DNA of 22,657 nt from Lachnospiraceae bacterium UBA6998 (GTDB lineage Bacteria; Bacillota; Clostridia; Lachnospirales; Lachnospiraceae), in the NCBI GenBank assembly GCA_002448395.1, contig DJXS01000027.1, positions 1 to 22,657 on the forward strand. Reading direction: 5' to 3'. How positions within the stretch are numbered: the first letter of the stretch is position 1; each line of letters starts with the position of its first letter. The notes under the pieces are model-generated. The model did no database searches and had not been told where the DNA came from. It saw nothing but the letters and a program-made list of their open reading frames with translations. Below, one piece after another: positions 7,654 to 15,686 of this stretch. The translations under genes were made by a program, and so were the position numbers.

Positions 7654-8967
7654 ATGAAAACGATCGAGCAAAGAACATCCCCCTTAAGAGGTGAGGTCAC
7701 TGTTCCGGGGGATAAATCCATCTCCCACCGCGCCGTCATGTTCGGTTCCATCGCGCGCGGAAACACCGAGATCTCCGGATTTCTGCCCGGCGCCGACTGT
7801 CTCTCTACCGTCGACTGCTTCCGAAGGCTCGGCGTGGAGATTGACACGGATGTACAAAGAGGCCGCGTCACTGTGCACGGGAAAGGAATGCGCGGACTTT
7901 GTCCCGCTTCCGACCCCGTCGATCTCTATACCGGAAACAGCGGGACTACTACCCGGATCATGTCGGGAATACTGGCTCCGCAGCACTTCACATCAGTGGT
8001 CTCGGGAGACGCGTCCATATCCGCAAGACCTATGCGCAGGGTCATTTTGCCCCTGTCCCTTATGGGGGCCTCTATAACCAGTATAAACGGGAATGACTGC
8101 GCTCCGCTCAGGATCGAGGGGCGGGGACTGCATGGGATCACCTACCAAAGCCCTGTAGCTTCTGCCCAGGTCAAATCGTCTATACTGTGCGCCGGTCTGT
8201 ATGCGGAGGGGATCACTGAGGTCATTGAGCCCTCTCTCTCAAGAGATCACACCGAGAGGATGCTCCGCTCCTTCGGGGCGGATATCGAATCATTTGAAGG
8301 CAAGGACGGATGGCACGCCCGCACATCCTTCTGTCCGGAGCTAAGCGCCCGCAGGATCAGCGTTCCGGGTGATATCTCCTCCGCAGCCTACTTCATAGCT
8401 GCGGCTTCCCTGGTTCCCGGCTCCGAGGTCCTGATCAGAAATGTCGGGATCAATCCGACAAGAGCAGGGATCATCGATATCGCGGTCCGCATGGGCGCTG
8501 ACATCACGATGTTAAATATCCGCAATGACGCAGAGCCCTCTGCAGATCTTTTGGTGCGGCATGCTCCTCTGCACGGCGTCACATTCGGTGGTTCCGTGAT
8601 ACCGACCCTGATCGACGAGATCCCGGCGATCGCTGTCATGGCTGCTGCCGCCGAAGGTACGACCTGTATCAGGGATGCCGCAGAGCTCAAGGTTAAGGAA
8701 ACAGACAGGATCACCACTATTTCCGGGAATCTGAAGGCGATGGGAGGAACCGTTTTTCCTAACGAAGACGGGCTGGTCATAGAAGGCTGCGGCGCTGGAA
8801 GCGGCCCGGCTCTGAAAGGAGCTCTGATACGCACCGGAGGTGATCACCGGATCGCCATGGCTTTTTCTGTCGCTGCGCTAATCGCAGAAGGACAGACCAC
8901 GATCGACGACGAACACTGCGCAGATGTCAGTTATCCCGGATTCTACAGGGATCTCAATGCTCTCTGA
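7654..8967 (+). CDS. aroA: 3-phosphoshikimate 1-carboxyvinyltransferase (EPSP synthase), class II
   Basis: Sixth step of the shikimate pathway: transfers enolpyruvate from PEP to shikimate 3-phosphate. All four marker motifs of class II EPSP synthases can be read: GDKS at 19-22, SAQVK at 170-174, RDHTE at 197-201 and NPTR at 267-270. The PEP-site loop is TGNSGTTTR at 93-101 rather than the GNAGTAMRP of class I enzymes. KVKETDRI and GDHRIAMAF near the C-terminus complete the active site. Length 437 is normal. A GAGG-type site precedes the ATG. It follows tyrA in one operon and ends at a strong terminator, so this unit serves aromatic amino acid supply. Confidence 0.96.
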   Translation: MKTIEQRTSPLRGEVTVPGDKSISHRAVMFGSIARGNTEISGFLPGADCLSTVDCFRRLGVEIDTDVQRGRVTVHGKGMRGLCPASDPVDLYTGNSGTTTRIMSGILAPQHFTSVVSGDASISARPMRRVILPLSLMGASITSINGNDCAPLRIEGRGLHGITYQSPVASAQVKSSILCAGLYAEGITEVIEPSLSRDHTERMLRSFGADIESFEGKDGWHARTSFCPELSARRISVPGDISSAAYFIAAASLVPGSEVLIRNVGINPTRAGIIDIAVRMGADITMLNIRNDAEPSADLLVRHAPLHGVTFGGSVIPTLIDEIPAIAVMAAAAEGTTCIRDAAELKVKETDRITTISGNLKAMGGTVFPNEDGLVIEGCGAGSGPALKGALIRTGGDHRIAMAFSVAALIAEGQTTIDDEHCADVSYPGFYRDLNAL

Positions 8968-8995
8968 AACACACATTAAAAGCGCATATGCTTGA

Positions 8996-9033
8996 CGGGC
9001 GCCCTCCGCTGTCTGCGGAGGGCGCCCGTTTTT
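8996..9033 (+). terminator. Strong rho-independent terminator of tyrA-aroA
   Basis: A perfect 14-base-pair GC-rich stem (8996-9009 with 9015-9028), a 5-base loop and five T (9029-9033). It lies between convergent genes. On the minus strand the stem is not followed by T, so it is a poor terminator for the surface-protein gene, for which I see no clear one. Confidence 0.93.
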
Positions 9034-9045
9034 ACTGCCCTGGTC

Positions 9046-12000
9046 TTAGTTCTTTTTTCTTCTTCGGAAGATAATTCCTGCAGCGCAGGCTGATGCCGTT
9101 ACCAGGACAGCGGTCCACAATACAGCATGGTTTTCGTCGCCTGTAGCTGCTGCAGATGTGCCGGTCCGGCGAAAATAGATACTCTGATCCTGATCTTTAA
9201 GATCTTCGTGGACAAACACGTCTTTACCGCAGGAACTTACTTTTTCAAAAGCAGTGACGGATCTTCCCGCAAGCTGCGAAGCGTCAAACTCGAACTCTAC
9301 GATCACGCTCCCGTCAGCGCGCTCCGGCACAAACTCCTTTGAAACTGTCACCGGCCTTCCGCCCGCTGTTACCGGAGAACCTGTTTTCTTATCCATGAGA
9401 GTTCCCGTCACGGTGTACGTCTTGCCGGGGATCAGGTTAATATACCTTACCTCATCCAGGATCCTGACATTTTCGTCCGCATTTGCGCTGTGGCCTCCCG
9501 TTTCGCTGTCCAAAGCTGTAGTTCCTCCGTCCGGGAAGTGGATCGTCTGCTCTTCGTCTTCTATGTCCTCATGAGTGAACAGCAGGACCCTGCTTCCTTC
9601 TTCCGTATTGATATATTCCACTGTCTCGAAGATGACCGCGCTTTTTCCTTTTAGTTCATCGGAATTGAGGGCAAAATATACATCCACGCTTCCGTCTCTC
9701 TCTTTTGGCGTGAAGATCAGTTCCTCCACTTCACTGCCTTTCTCATCTGTCATAACGGCTTCGAGTTCGCGCACTTCCTCTTTGCCGGCAGGCTTTTGCA
9801 TAACTCTTCCGCGCACTGCGTATTCAGCTCCGGGAACAAGATTTTCATAAAAGATCCTGTCTCTTATGATCACTGTTCCGCCGGCTTTCATCGTGTGCTC
9901 CTCTGTATCCGGGTCAACCGCCATGGTGTGCCCGTCCGGAATATTTACTGTCTGCTTATCGTCTTCCGGATCCTTGTGCTGCGCGATAAGAGATTTATCG
10001 AGGTACAGTTCTTCAAAGACGACAAGCTCACTGCCTGAAAGCCCGGATGCGTCAAAGGTAAAGATCAATTCCTCCTCTCCGTCGGGACTTTCCGGGATAA
10101 ATGTCTTTTCTGCTGTCACTTCTCCGCCGTCTATTGTAAGGGGCTCTCCCGTGGATCTCACCACGAGCGCGCCTCTAAGCGTATATTCTGTTCCCGGCAG
10201 CAGATTCTCATAGGAAATCGTATCTCTGATCTCCGCCTCTTCCCCTGCGTACATAATGTGGTCACCTGTGACCGGATTAACCGCTTCGGTTCTGATCCCC
10301 GGAAAGTAAATCTGCTGCGGCACATCTTCAAGGTCAGCGTGAACTGCCAGGTCCTTTCCCTCATGCTGCAAGGTTTCAAATACAACTGCTGTTTTGCCGG
10401 CAAGTGAACTATCTGCCCGGAAAGTGAATACTATGTCAACAGAGCCGTCGAATGCATCCGCTGTGAAACTTTTTTCCGCGGTAACTTCATTGCCTTCGGC
10501 GTCCCGGACAGCCTCACCGGTATCTTTTTCAACAAGACGGCCCTTAAGAACATATTGTCTGCCTATGACCAGGCTGCTGTAAGATACAGTGTCTGATATC
10601 GAGATTTCCCCTTCGGCAAAAGCGTTCTTGGAACCGGTCGCCTGATCCAGGGCCTCTGTTATGATGCCGGGCGGGACCGGAGTGTTCTGCACTACAAAGC
10701 TGTTGGAAGAATTTCTCTTTCCCTGTATATCCGCAAGGACGACCTCTCCGGATCCGGAGATCACTTTGATCTGTCCGATGTACATTTTGAAACCGTCAAA
10801 AGTGCCGTCATTGATATAGCCGGGAGCAGCTTCCGTCTCCTCGATCGTGACGGTTCCCAGGGGAAGGACAACCTCATCCCCCTTCTTATACAGCGTACCG
10901 GAGACAAGATTATCATCCTGCAGCGCAGCAGTGTATCTGTCCCCGTCTTTCAGGACTTTTATGACCCAGCTTGCGGAAGGCTTTGAGGGAAGAGATGCGG
11001 CGTCATAATAGCCGTCATAGTAGTTGACCGTAAACTTTGTTCCCTCGAGGCTGTTTCCGTCTTCCCCGTCTTTGCACTTTTTTTCTATCAAAAGATCTGC
11101 GGGCATGTATTTCGGGGTATCGTGAACTGTGACGAGTGTTGTCTCGCCGGCAGCGGCAGTAAATTTATAGACCTCATCAGAACGCTTATATCCTTTCGGG
11201 GCGATGCCCTCGATCATATAGTATGTTCCCGGACTCAGCTCTACGGTGCCGGATGTGCCGTCCGCACCTGTGATCAGAGTACCGCCCTTGACAAACCCGT
11301 CGCTTCCTCTGGCAATCGCGGCTTCTTTAGATGTGTAGATCCAGTAACGCGCGTCTTTATATCCATAACAACTGTTTCCGTTTGTAATGTCAGGGTCAGC
11401 GGATACTTTTTTTACCTTCGCGCCGGGCATCAGGGAAAAGCTCCCGAAGCCGAAATTCTGATTCCTGTATCCATAACTTGAGCGTCCGTTCTGTTCAGTG
11501 ACATAGCCGTAATAGTCACTGGGAACGGGAAGATCCTCGATCGCATTAACATATCTGTATACCAGGTCTCTCAATTTGCTGTTCGCGTCTATGAATCCTT
11601 CTCCGGAATCGGACTGGGAATATCCGAGCCTTGCGTAGATCTCGGACGCGGCGACATGGGTGACTATATTATTGAAACCATAGTCAGAAGTCCCTGTTAC
11701 CCCTTCGATCACATCGGATCCGGGACCGCTGGGCCCGTAATACAGAGCTTTTGCGAACATAGGCGCTGAAACCTCATACACCTCTCCGGCATACACGCCT
11801 TCCATCTCGCGTCCGTCCAAATGCGGATCCAGGCAATAGGACCAGCCGACGCGCTTGTCTCCCACATAGATGCCGTAGCAGAAAGTCGACCAATCTTCCT
11901 CATCTCCGCCTAAAAGTCCGTATTTCTTATACCAGTAGCGGTATCCTCCCCGATGGGATACTTTGATTATCCCCGTAACGTTTCTGATCCCGCCGCCTCC

Positions 12001-12483
12001 TTTTATCCAATCAGGTTCAGGCACTGCCGTTAACACAGCATCACGGGCTTTTTTCTCAGAGATATCTTTATTCTGTTGAACAGCGGCCTCTACAGGCTCT
12101 TCTTCAGCTGCGGTAGCTTGCGTTGTTCCTGCTCCCGGCTCTACTTCAGCTGCAATAACCTGCGTTGTTCCTGTTCCCGGCTCTTCCTTTTCCGCCGCTT
12201 CCGCCGCTGTAACTCCTGTATTGTTTTCGTCAGTTTCACCCGTCTGAGGTAAAACATCCTTCGCCGTAGAAGTGGAACTGCCCGCAGAAGGTTCTCCTTC
12301 GGACAATTCCTGTATCCCGCCGCTCATTCCTGTCTCCGCGCTTTCGGTGCCTGCCTCCGCTGCCGTTTCTGCAGCACCGGCGCCAAAAGAATCCGCGGCG
12401 CACACAGCCCCCGGGACAGACGTCGTAATGACTGCAGCCGCAGCGATCATTACTGCAAGCAGCCAGCTTAAAAACCTCTTCAT
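9046..12483 (-). CDS. VaFE-repeat surface-anchored protein with thioester-like head and SpaA-like domains
   Basis: A 1145-residue secreted cell-surface protein, probably an adhesin. The ATG at 12481-12483 is chosen because AGGAG (12491-12495) precedes it and a classical signal peptide follows (residues 1-30, ending near VCAA); an in-frame extension to 12603 would put 40 unrelated residues before that signal. Order: Ala/Glu/Ser-rich linker (31-160) with two 14-residue repeats; a thioester-type domain (about 165-345; C202, C217, THVA at 275-278); a first SpaA/Cna-B-like domain (to about 455); a second (462-602); four VaFE repeats (about 606-728, 729-850, 851-985, 986-1104), each with a D-x-(V/I)-x-Y start and a (V/I/A)FE motif; then ATGDE (1113-1117), a hydrophobic segment (1119-1139) and an RRRKKN tail. 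Oddly, LPQTGE sits at 78-83 near the N-terminus and no LPxTG at the C-terminus. No sortase is in the window. Family certain, ligand unknown. Confidence 0.88.
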   Translation of the reverse strand: MKRFLSWLLAVMIAAAAVITTSVPGAVCAADSFGAGAAETAAEAGTESAETGMSGGIQELSEGEPSAGSSTSTAKDVLPQTGETDENNTGVTAAEAAEKEEPGTGTTQVIAAEVEPGAGTTQATAAEEEPVEAAVQQNKDISEKKARDAVLTAVPEPDWIKGGGGIRNVTGIIKVSHRGGYRYWYKKYGLLGGDEEDWSTFCYGIYVGDKRVGWSYCLDPHLDGREMEGVYAGEVYEVSAPMFAKALYYGPSGPGSDVIEGVTGTSDYGFNNIVTHVAASEIYARLGYSQSDSGEGFIDANSKLRDLVYRYVNAIEDLPVPSDYYGYVTEQNGRSSYGYRNQNFGFGSFSLMPGAKVKKVSADPDITNGNSCYGYKDARYWIYTSKEAAIARGSDGFVKGGTLITGADGTSGTVELSPGTYYMIEGIAPKGYKRSDEVYKFTAAAGETTLVTVHDTPKYMPADLLIEKKCKDGEDGNSLEGTKFTVNYYDGYYDAASLPSKPSASWVIKVLKDGDRYTAALQDDNLVSGTLYKKGDEVVLPLGTVTIEETEAAPGYINDGTFDGFKMYIGQIKVISGSGEVVLADIQGKRNSSNSFVVQNTPVPPGIITEALDQATGSKNAFAEGEISISDTVSYSSLVIGRQYVLKGRLVEKDTGEAVRDAEGNEVTAEKSFTADAFDGSVDIVFTFRADSSLAGKTAVVFETLQHEGKDLAVHADLEDVPQQIYFPGIRTEAVNPVTGDHIMYAGEEAEIRDTISYENLLPGTEYTLRGALVVRSTGEPLTIDGGEVTAEKTFIPESPDGEEELIFTFDASGLSGSELVVFEELYLDKSLIAQHKDPEDDKQTVNIPDGHTMAVDPDTEEHTMKAGGTVIIRDRIFYENLVPGAEYAVRGRVMQKPAGKEEVRELEAVMTDEKGSEVEELIFTPKERDGSVDVYFALNSDELKGKSAVIFETVEYINTEEGSRVLLFTHEDIEDEEQTIHFPDGGTTALDSETGGHSANADENVRILDEVRYINLIPGKTYTVTGTLMDKKTGSPVTAGGRPVTVSKEFVPERADGSVIVEFEFDASQLAGRSVTAFEKVSSCGKDVFVHEDLKDQDQSIYFRRTGTSAAATGDENHAVLWTAVLVTASACAAGIIFRRRKKN
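9172..10668 (-). repeat. Four tandem VaFE repeat domains
   Basis: Protein-level tandem repeats of about 120-135 residues: boundaries near 10668-10300, 10299-9934, 9933-9529 and 9528-9172. Each begins with a short T(E/M/A)A-type strand, has SYSSL/SYENL/FYENL/RYINL, then a YxLxG or YxVxG turn, and ends with (V/I/A)FE followed by (H)ED or similar. The DNA copies are strongly diverged, so this is old domain duplication, not recent slippage. Confidence 0.75.
12107..12190 (-). repeat. Two 42-base tandem repeats in the linker of the surface protein
   Basis: Units 12107-12148 and 12149-12190 are near-identical and share CTGCGTTGTTCCTG-type cores; they encode two copies of an EPGxGTTQxxAAE(V/E) unit, residues about 98-130. 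The in-frame length allows copy-number change without a frameshift in a stalk region. Confidence 0.7.
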
Positions 12484-12760
12484 CTCTTTACTCCTGTTTG
12501 TATGATTTATGAATTGTGACTTTATAAAAACGGGTGACGAGAGCGGCCTGTGAGGCCGGACCGGTAAACTGGGAGAACTACCCGGTATTGTTCTTGCATA
12601 CAATGGAATTTCTGCGCGGAAAATTGCGCGTGAAATGTGGCTATTATATAAAACAGCCTCATTATTCCGGCGGCAGAAGATCGCTGCCCGATCCGGAACT
12701 GATAAAGTGATTATAGTTTATACTGCAGAAAAATGTGCCCGCAACAATAAAAAAGGACTC
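12484..12760 (-). promoter_or_regulatory. Upstream region of the surface-protein gene with a possible attenuator
   Basis: No gene is seen here. On the minus strand a TATAAT box (12643-12648) without a clear -35 could be the promoter. Further down, ACCGG (12582-12586) can pair with CCGGT (12560-12564), or the overlapping CGGGT (12580-12584) can pair with ACCCG (12531-12535), which is followed directly by five T (12526-12530). A 6-base-pair hairpin CGGCCT/AGGCCG lies between (12544-12558). The two pairings exclude each other, as in an attenuator or riboswitch. It matches no riboswitch class I know. The distal stem is only 5 base pairs, so function is tentative. Confidence 0.35.
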
Positions 12761-12796
12761 AAAAAACGCGGCATATCATCAGATATGCCGCGTTTT
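12761..12796 (-). terminator. Rho-independent terminator of the HerA-like gene
   Basis: A perfect 15-base-pair stem (12763-12777 with 12782-12796) with a 4-base loop, followed on the minus strand by a run of T (12761-12766). It is about 58 bases beyond the stop codon. A second, weaker hairpin (TTCGGCGG/CCACCGAA) lies just after the stop at about 12828-12848 without a T run. Confidence 0.88.
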
Positions 12797-12853
12797 CGAC
12801 TCGTTTTCGTATTCAGACTAAATATTTTTCGGTGGATTTTCCGCCGAAGCCGG

Positions 12854-14506
12854 TCAGCCGCCGAAAAGAGTATTGAGGATTCCTCTTCCAAGGCTGGATC
12901 CGAGATTGCCTCCGAGGGTCTTGCCGAATTTTCCGCCGATGGTTCCGCCCACAGTCTTGCCGACTTCGCGTCCGACCGTACCTGCGACAGTGCCTCCAAT
13001 GCTCTTGGCCGCGCGCTTTTTGGCGAGTGCTTCCTTCTCGGCTTCTCTCGCTGCCGCTGCCGCCTCTTTCGCCTGCTGTTTGGCGGCCTCCGCCTCTTCC
13101 TTAGCTCTCTGCTTGGCAGCCTCAGCTTCTTCCTTAGCTCTGGCGAGTGCCGCTTCCTTCTCTATTCCGAGACGAAGAAGAATTTCATATGCGGATTCGG
13201 GATCGACCGCTTCCGCGTATTTGCCGTAGAGAATGCTCTCTTTGATCTTCTGGTCTCTCTCGTAGTCAGTCACTGCACCCATCCGGCTCTGTGGAGGCAG
13301 AATGGATACCTTCTGCGCAATGCTCGGAGTGCCATCCTCCTGAAGGAAAGATACAACAGCTTCTCCGGTCCCCAGTCCCAGGATCGTGTCAAAAGTATTA
13401 AATGCGGGATTGACGCGGAATGATTCCGCAGCCGCCTTGACTGCCTTCTGGTCCGCGGGTGTATAAGCCCGGAGCCCGTGCTGGACCCTGTTGCTCAGCT
13501 GCGCAAGAACGCCGTCCGGAATATCCCTGGGGTTCTGTGTGCAGAAATAGACACCTACGCCCTTGGAGCGGATGAGCTTGACTACCTGCTCTATTTTCTC
13601 AATAAGCACCTTAGGCGCGTCGTTGAAGAGCAGATGCGCCTCGTCAAAGAAGAATACCATCTTGGGCTTTGAGAGATCTCCCACTTCCGGAAGCATTTCA
13701 AACAGCTCAGAGAGCAGCCACAGAAGGAATGTGGAATAGAGTCTTCCGTTGTTGATCAGGCTCTCGCTGTCCAGGATATTGATCATGCCTTTGCCGCCTT
13801 CGGCAGCAAGCCAGTCGCGGATATTGAGACCGGGTTCGCCGAAGAATGTCTCGCCGCCGTCGATCTCCAGAGCGACAACAGCGCGAAGGATCGCGGCAAT
13901 GGATGCGGGACTCATCTTGCCATACAAAGCCTCGTAATCCTTGCGGTTCTCGTTCACGTGATTGAGCATGGCCTTAAGATCCTTGAGGTCGATCAGAAGA
14001 AGTCCGTCGTCGTCAGCGATCTTGAAGATGATCGTCAGAATATTGGTCTGCAGCTCGTTGAGTTTGAGGATACGTGCCAGAAGGAGCGGTCCCATCTCGG
14101 AAACCGTGGTCCTGAGCTGAATGCCCTTTTCACCGTAAATGTCCCAGAAAGTGACCGGATATCCCTGATAGGAGAAACCATACTGCGCGAGGCCGAAACG
14201 CTCGATCCTGGCGCGCATGTTCTCGCTGTCCTCACCGGGAGCCATCATTCCGGCAATATCGCCCTTGACGTCCGCAAGAAATACGGGAACTCCCATATCG
14301 CTGAACGCCTCAGCCATGACCTTGAGCGTCACAGTCTTGCCTGTGCCGGTCGCTCCGGCGACCAGGCCGTGCCTGTTTGCCTTTCCGGGCAGAAGACAGA
14401 TTTCCTCTCCGGCATCATTAAGAGCCAGCCAAATTTTGCCATCCTTATACACTTTGTCACCCCCGTCACATAAAACTGAATAGGTTTGTTTCCTGCCTGA
14501 GCGCAT
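12854..14506 (-). CDS. HerA-like / DUF853 (YjgR-type) ATPase
   Basis: A cytoplasmic P-loop ATPase of the HerA-FtsK superfamily, in the YjgR group whose cellular role is not established. Walker A is GATGTGKT at residues 51-58, with ADVKGDIAGM at 78-87 after it, and Walker B is FFFDEAH at 285-291; QNPRDIPDGVLAQLSNRVQH further on is the family's sensor/arginine region. Residues from about 445 form an Ala/Glu/Lys-rich coiled coil with an imperfect repeat (AKEEAEAAKQ), then a Gly/Thr-rich tail ending in LGRGILNTLFGG, as is usual in this group. Two starts compete: ATG at 14506 (AGGGGTG upstream) and GTG at 14452 (GGGGGTG upstream), the latter giving the VYKDGKIWLA start that matches the usual family N-terminus. 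The gene starts 57 bases after the SGNH gene in the same direction, and no terminator is seen between them, so it may be read with that cluster. Confidence 0.85.
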   Translation of the reverse strand: MRSGRKQTYSVLCDGGDKVYKDGKIWLALNDAGEEICLLPGKANRHGLVAGATGTGKTVTLKVMAEAFSDMGVPVFLADVKGDIAGMMAPGEDSENMRARIERFGLAQYGFSYQGYPVTFWDIYGEKGIQLRTTVSEMGPLLLARILKLNELQTNILTIIFKIADDDGLLLIDLKDLKAMLNHVNENRKDYEALYGKMSPASIAAILRAVVALEIDGGETFFGEPGLNIRDWLAAEGGKGMINILDSESLINNGRLYSTFLLWLLSELFEMLPEVGDLSKPKMVFFFDEAHLLFNDAPKVLIEKIEQVVKLIRSKGVGVYFCTQNPRDIPDGVLAQLSNRVQHGLRAYTPADQKAVKAAAESFRVNPAFNTFDTILGLGTGEAVVSFLQEDGTPSIAQKVSILPPQSRMGAVTDYERDQKIKESILYGKYAEAVDPESAYEILLRLGIEKEAALARAKEEAEAAKQRAKEEAEAAKQQAKEAAAAAREAEKEALAKKRAAKSIGGTVAGTVGREVGKTVGGTIGGKFGKTLGGNLGSSLGRGILNTLFGG

Positions 14507-14547
14507 TTCACCCCTGAAAGCTCTCAGTTCTCATACATTACGTACTC

Positions 14548-14561
14548 TTAGTATACACTAA
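14548..14561. repeat. Palindrome between the SGNH gene and the HerA-like gene
   Basis: TTAGT (14548-14552) and ACTAA (14557-14561) are perfect inverted arms around ATAC, and the element contains GTATAC, the same core as the two sites at the gntR promoter. It could be an operator for the HerA-like gene. No convincing -35/-10 pair is visible here. Confidence 0.3.
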
Positions 14562-14563
14562 AT

Positions 14564-15604
14564 CTATTCTTCTTTGGCTTTTTCTTTTTCCTCTTTGCGC
14601 TCCTTTTCAATCCGCTTCTGGACATGATAGAAGCTGATGCCTTCCATCTCATCCACGAGTTTGTCGTATGCCGCAAGCTCCTCGTCCCAGCTGCTGTAAG
14701 CAGGATCTCCCCTGTGATCGATAAGGATCCCTTCCCTGCTGAAATAATTCCCGAAGAAGGTGGTCATCTTTATTACACCATCCAGATTCATGTGATCTCC
14801 GCGGTCGTTGGAATCTGTCTTCCAGTTGATCCCGATCTCATCGGTGTGCTGGTTCATGTCGATATATTCGACGCCTTCCTCCTGCGCAAACTCCGCGATA
14901 TTGTTGACCCTGGTCCAGTTGTAATTTCTGGGTGAGGCGTCACTGTAAAGGATCAGCTTAATGCCCTTTTCGTCGCAGATTTTTTTGACCTTGCGGAACC
15001 ATGTGCGGTTGAAATCCGGTATCTGTGTCCTGACATCTCCCAGTTCATCATTCATGTAATCCGGATTGCCTTCGTACTCCTGGACTTCACGGTTGATCAG
15101 ATATCCTTTATGGTAGATCTTGACGCCCCTTCCCTCAACATAGGGCTTCCAGATACTGTGGTACTTGAGAAAAGTAAACCGGTGATACAGAGGCTGGGAT
15201 ATGATCATCTGCATATCCTGCTTATCATTGTACCTGAAAAGAGGAAGTGTCTCGAAGAGCAGGTACTTGACGTCCTGGTTCTCAGCCGCCTCTAATACCG
15301 TATAGTAGATTTCCGGCATACGAATGCCGTCCGCTCCGATGTTGAAGGCAGTATATCCTTTCTGTCTCCACAGCTCCATCGGCGTCAGAGAAGAAAGGCT
15401 CAGACTGTCCCCCATATTGAGGACATCGACCGTGTAAGGGTCCTGCTTCATCATCTCCGTAATCCTCGCATTTCTATTCTGGACCCGGTTGTCATCAAAC
15501 CATTTAATCGGGTCAGACAGCGCGGAGGCAGCGGTCAGAAGCAGCAGAAAAACAGCGCTGAACAGTATTAATCTGATTATTCCAGTTTTTTTAATGTCTG
15601 ACAT
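14564..15604 (-). CDS. Membrane-anchored SGNH/GDSL-type protein, DltD-like (copy 2 of the operon)
   Basis: A predicted type II membrane protein (346 residues): an N-terminal membrane segment at about 9-29, the rest outside. The SGNH block I motif GDSLS lies at 65-69 (nucleophile Ser67), NIGADG follows as a second block, and the C-terminal half has GDHMNLDG, supplying the Asp-His part of the active site. The family-specific ends WFDDNRVQNRNAR (35-47) and DHRGDPAYSSWDEE are shared with the two other copies in this window; the tail is Lys/Glu-rich. By context it should move the acyl group from the MBOAT to the extracellular polymer, the role proposed for DltD. I prefer the ATG at 15604 (GAGG at 15610-15613) over an in-frame GTG at 15658, because the latter would lie inside a strong hairpin. 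Last clear gene of the Dlt-like operon. Confidence 0.82.
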   Translation of the reverse strand: MSDIKKTGIIRLILFSAVFLLLLTAASALSDPIKWFDDNRVQNRNARITEMMKQDPYTVDVLNMGDSLSLSSLTPMELWRQKGYTAFNIGADGIRMPEIYYTVLEAAENQDVKYLLFETLPLFRYNDKQDMQMIISQPLYHRFTFLKYHSIWKPYVEGRGVKIYHKGYLINREVQEYEGNPDYMNDELGDVRTQIPDFNRTWFRKVKKICDEKGIKLILYSDASPRNYNWTRVNNIAEFAQEEGVEYIDMNQHTDEIGINWKTDSNDRGDHMNLDGVIKMTTFFGNYFSREGILIDHRGDPAYSSWDEELAAYDKLVDEMEGISFYHVQKRIEKERKEEKEKAKEE

Positions 15605-15631
15605 TACAGCCTCATTATAATCATATTGCGC

Positions 15632-15680
15632 AAAGGACTTCCGGCATGAGTATTTCACTCTTTTGATCCGGAAGTCCTTT
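15632..15680 (-). other. Intercistronic hairpin between the two SGNH genes
   Basis: Arms 15632-15644 and 15668-15680 (AAAGGACTTCCGG and its complement) pair perfectly over 13 bases, and a nested GAGT/ACTC stem sits in the loop. It begins 6 bases after the stop of the first SGNH gene and ends 28 bases before the ATG of the second. Only three T follow on the minus strand, so it is not a good terminator. It could be a partial attenuator, an RNA-processing site or a stabilising structure that sets the second gene's level. Confidence 0.7.
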
Positions 15681-15686
15681 AAAGCT

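Noticed and set aside
12483..12603. Upstream start extending the surface protein by 40 residues
   Set aside because: The extension would put a polar, Pro-rich stretch before a classical signal peptide, would be encoded by the possible attenuator, and ignores the AGGAG just before ATG 12483.
12484..12660. Cyclic-di-GMP or other known riboswitch ahead of the surface protein
   Set aside because: None of the conserved core sequences of the classes I know can be found; only an unassigned attenuator-like layout remains.
12635..13423. Plus-strand open frame of 262 codons over the end of the HerA-like gene
   Set aside because: It runs through a strong terminator stem and opposite a conserved coding region; its Ser/Phe/Leu-rich translation is what an antisense frame of an Ala/Glu/Lys coiled coil gives.
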